Shown: positions 4,716-5,290 of the stretch, in pieces | How positions within the stretch are numbered: position 1 is the stretch's first letter | Layout: each line of letters opens with the position of its first letter | Origin: JAITWN01 sp964546765 | GTDB lineage: Bacteria > Pseudomonadota > Gammaproteobacteria > SZUA-140 | Direction: 5' to 3' | NCBI GenBank assembly: GCA_964546765.1 | Contig: CAZJKV010000120.1 | Location: 1-5,290, forward strand | Length of the DNA: 5,290 bases | Position numbers and translations under genes: made by a program | The notes under the pieces: model-generated | Databases searched by the model: none | What the model was told of the DNA's origin: nothing | The model's input: only the letters and a program-made list of their open reading frames with translations

Positions 4716-5290
4716 ATGAGAAGGCTTGGGCTCCTGGGTCTGTTGCTGCTGTCGCTGTCGGCCTTCCCCTGTCTGGCGCAGGCGCAGTGGGCGTATGCCT
4801 CCGTCAATATCCACCTGCGCGCCGGCCCGTCGACGATCTATCCGGTGATCACGATCGTCCCCGCCGGCTATGAGCTCTCCGTGATCGCCTGTCTGGACGA
4901 TTACAGCTGGTGTGACGTCCGGGTGGGCGCATACCGCGGCTGGATGTATGCGGAGTATATCCGCCATCCCTATGAAGGCGCCGACGTGCCGGTGTTGAGT
5001 TTCGGCGCCCGCATCGGCATCACGGTCGTCAGCTTCGTTCTGCTCGATTACTGGCACGATCATTACCGGACCCGCCCGTTCTACCGGCAGCGCAACGAGT
5101 GGATACACCGGCCCCTGCCGCCGCGTCCGGTCAGGCCGGGTGTGCATCCGCCTCCACCCCGGCACGCCCCGCCACCCCTTCACTGCCGTGATCTTGTAGT
5201 GCTGTACCTGACATTGACAAAGACGGGAATCCTGCTGTGCACAAGTGCAAGATCGGCGGGGGCGGCGGGGGGGGGGGGGGGGGCGGGGGG
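4716..5290 (+). CDS. Exported SH3b-domain protein, 3' incomplete
   Basis: The frame opens at ATG 4716, with AGGGA (4706-4710) as ribosome site, and has no stop before the window ends. Residues 1-23 are a signal peptide (Arg2-Arg3, a Leu-rich core, then an A-Q-A cleavage site at 21-23). Cys19 does not form a proper lipobox. Residues 26-82 are a bacterial SH3 domain (VNIHLRAGPSTIYPVI, LDDYSWCDVRV, GWMYAEYI). The segment 95-130 follows (hydrophobic, then DYWHDHYRTRPFYRQRNEW), and then a Pro- and Arg-rich tail, a layout I recognise from small periplasmic SH3 proteins of Proteobacteria. Such domains usually bind cell wall or envelope partners; no enzyme domain is present. Sequence after about 5180 becomes less convincing, and the bases from 5250 on look like an artefact, so the true C-terminus is not known. 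The 87-bp gap to the methyltransferase shows no clear terminator. Confidence 0.8.
   Translation, partial: MRRLGLLGLLLLSLSAFPCLAQAQWAYASVNIHLRAGPSTIYPVITIVPAGYELSVIACLDDYSWCDVRVGAYRGWMYAEYIRHPYEGADVPVLSFGARIGITVVSFVLLDYWHDHYRTRPFYRQRNEWIHRPLPPRPVRPGVHPPPPRHAPPPLHCRDLVVLYLTLTKTGILLCTSARSAGAAGGGGGAG
5250..5290. other. Probable sequencing artefact: adapter start plus poly-G at contig end
   Basis: AGATCGG (5250-5256) equals the first seven bases of the common Illumina adapter. It runs straight into an almost pure G stretch broken only by a few C (5257, 5263, 5284). Two-colour sequencers report poly-G when signal is lost past the insert. Biology could also yield a G-rich tract, but the combination at a sequence end favours an artefact. 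Confidence 0.65.

Noticed and set aside
4701..5183. Minus-strand 160-codon frame opposite the SH3b gene
   Set aside because: The plus strand encodes a signal peptide and an SH3 domain in the same interval, with a ribosome site.
1..5290. CRISPR array, tRNA or rRNA gene, or insertion sequence
   Set aside because: No regularly spaced direct repeats, no cloverleaf or rRNA-like sequence, and no transposase reading frame were seen on either strand.

Overview
The window looks like chromosomal DNA from a high-GC Gram-negative bacterium, most plausibly a Pseudomonadota. The evidence is a periplasmic adaptor protein, a CybB-type cytochrome b561, a YaiI-family protein, and an exported SH3-domain protein. 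I cannot name the genus. The right edge ends in an adapter-like 7-mer followed by a G homopolymer, so this is probably the ragged end of a short-read contig. All six genes I accept lie on the + strand.

Layout. Positions 2-874 hold the C-terminal part of a HlyD-type membrane fusion protein of a tripartite efflux pump; its start is outside the window. Positions 875-2338 form a visibly AT-richer stretch with different codon use. It carries a solitary HigA-like antitoxin (1131-1448) with no recognisable toxin beside it, and a GNAT N-acetyltransferase (1585-2097). The antitoxin is bracketed by two perfect hairpins that share a CTCTG/CAGAG stem, and the GNAT gene is followed at once by another hairpin. 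This block has the look of accessory or transferred DNA set between more conserved genes. From 2339 the base composition returns to GC-rich: cytochrome b561 (2339-2899), the YaiI/UPF0178 protein (2991-3446), a class I SAM-dependent methyltransferase of the dimerising O-methyltransferase type (3585-4628) with its own good sigma70-like promoter, and an exported SH3b protein (4716 to the right edge, 3' incomplete).

How the genes relate. I see no single pathway. The efflux adaptor, b561 and SH3b protein are envelope functions. YaiI is of unknown function, and the methyltransferase substrate cannot be read from sequence. The points most worth a second look are the orphan antitoxin and its hairpin-bounded unit, the methyltransferase's missing canonical catalytic histidine, the inverted repeat inside the putative b561 promoter, and the assembly artefact at the right end. 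I did not find convincing evidence of a new multi-gene system.
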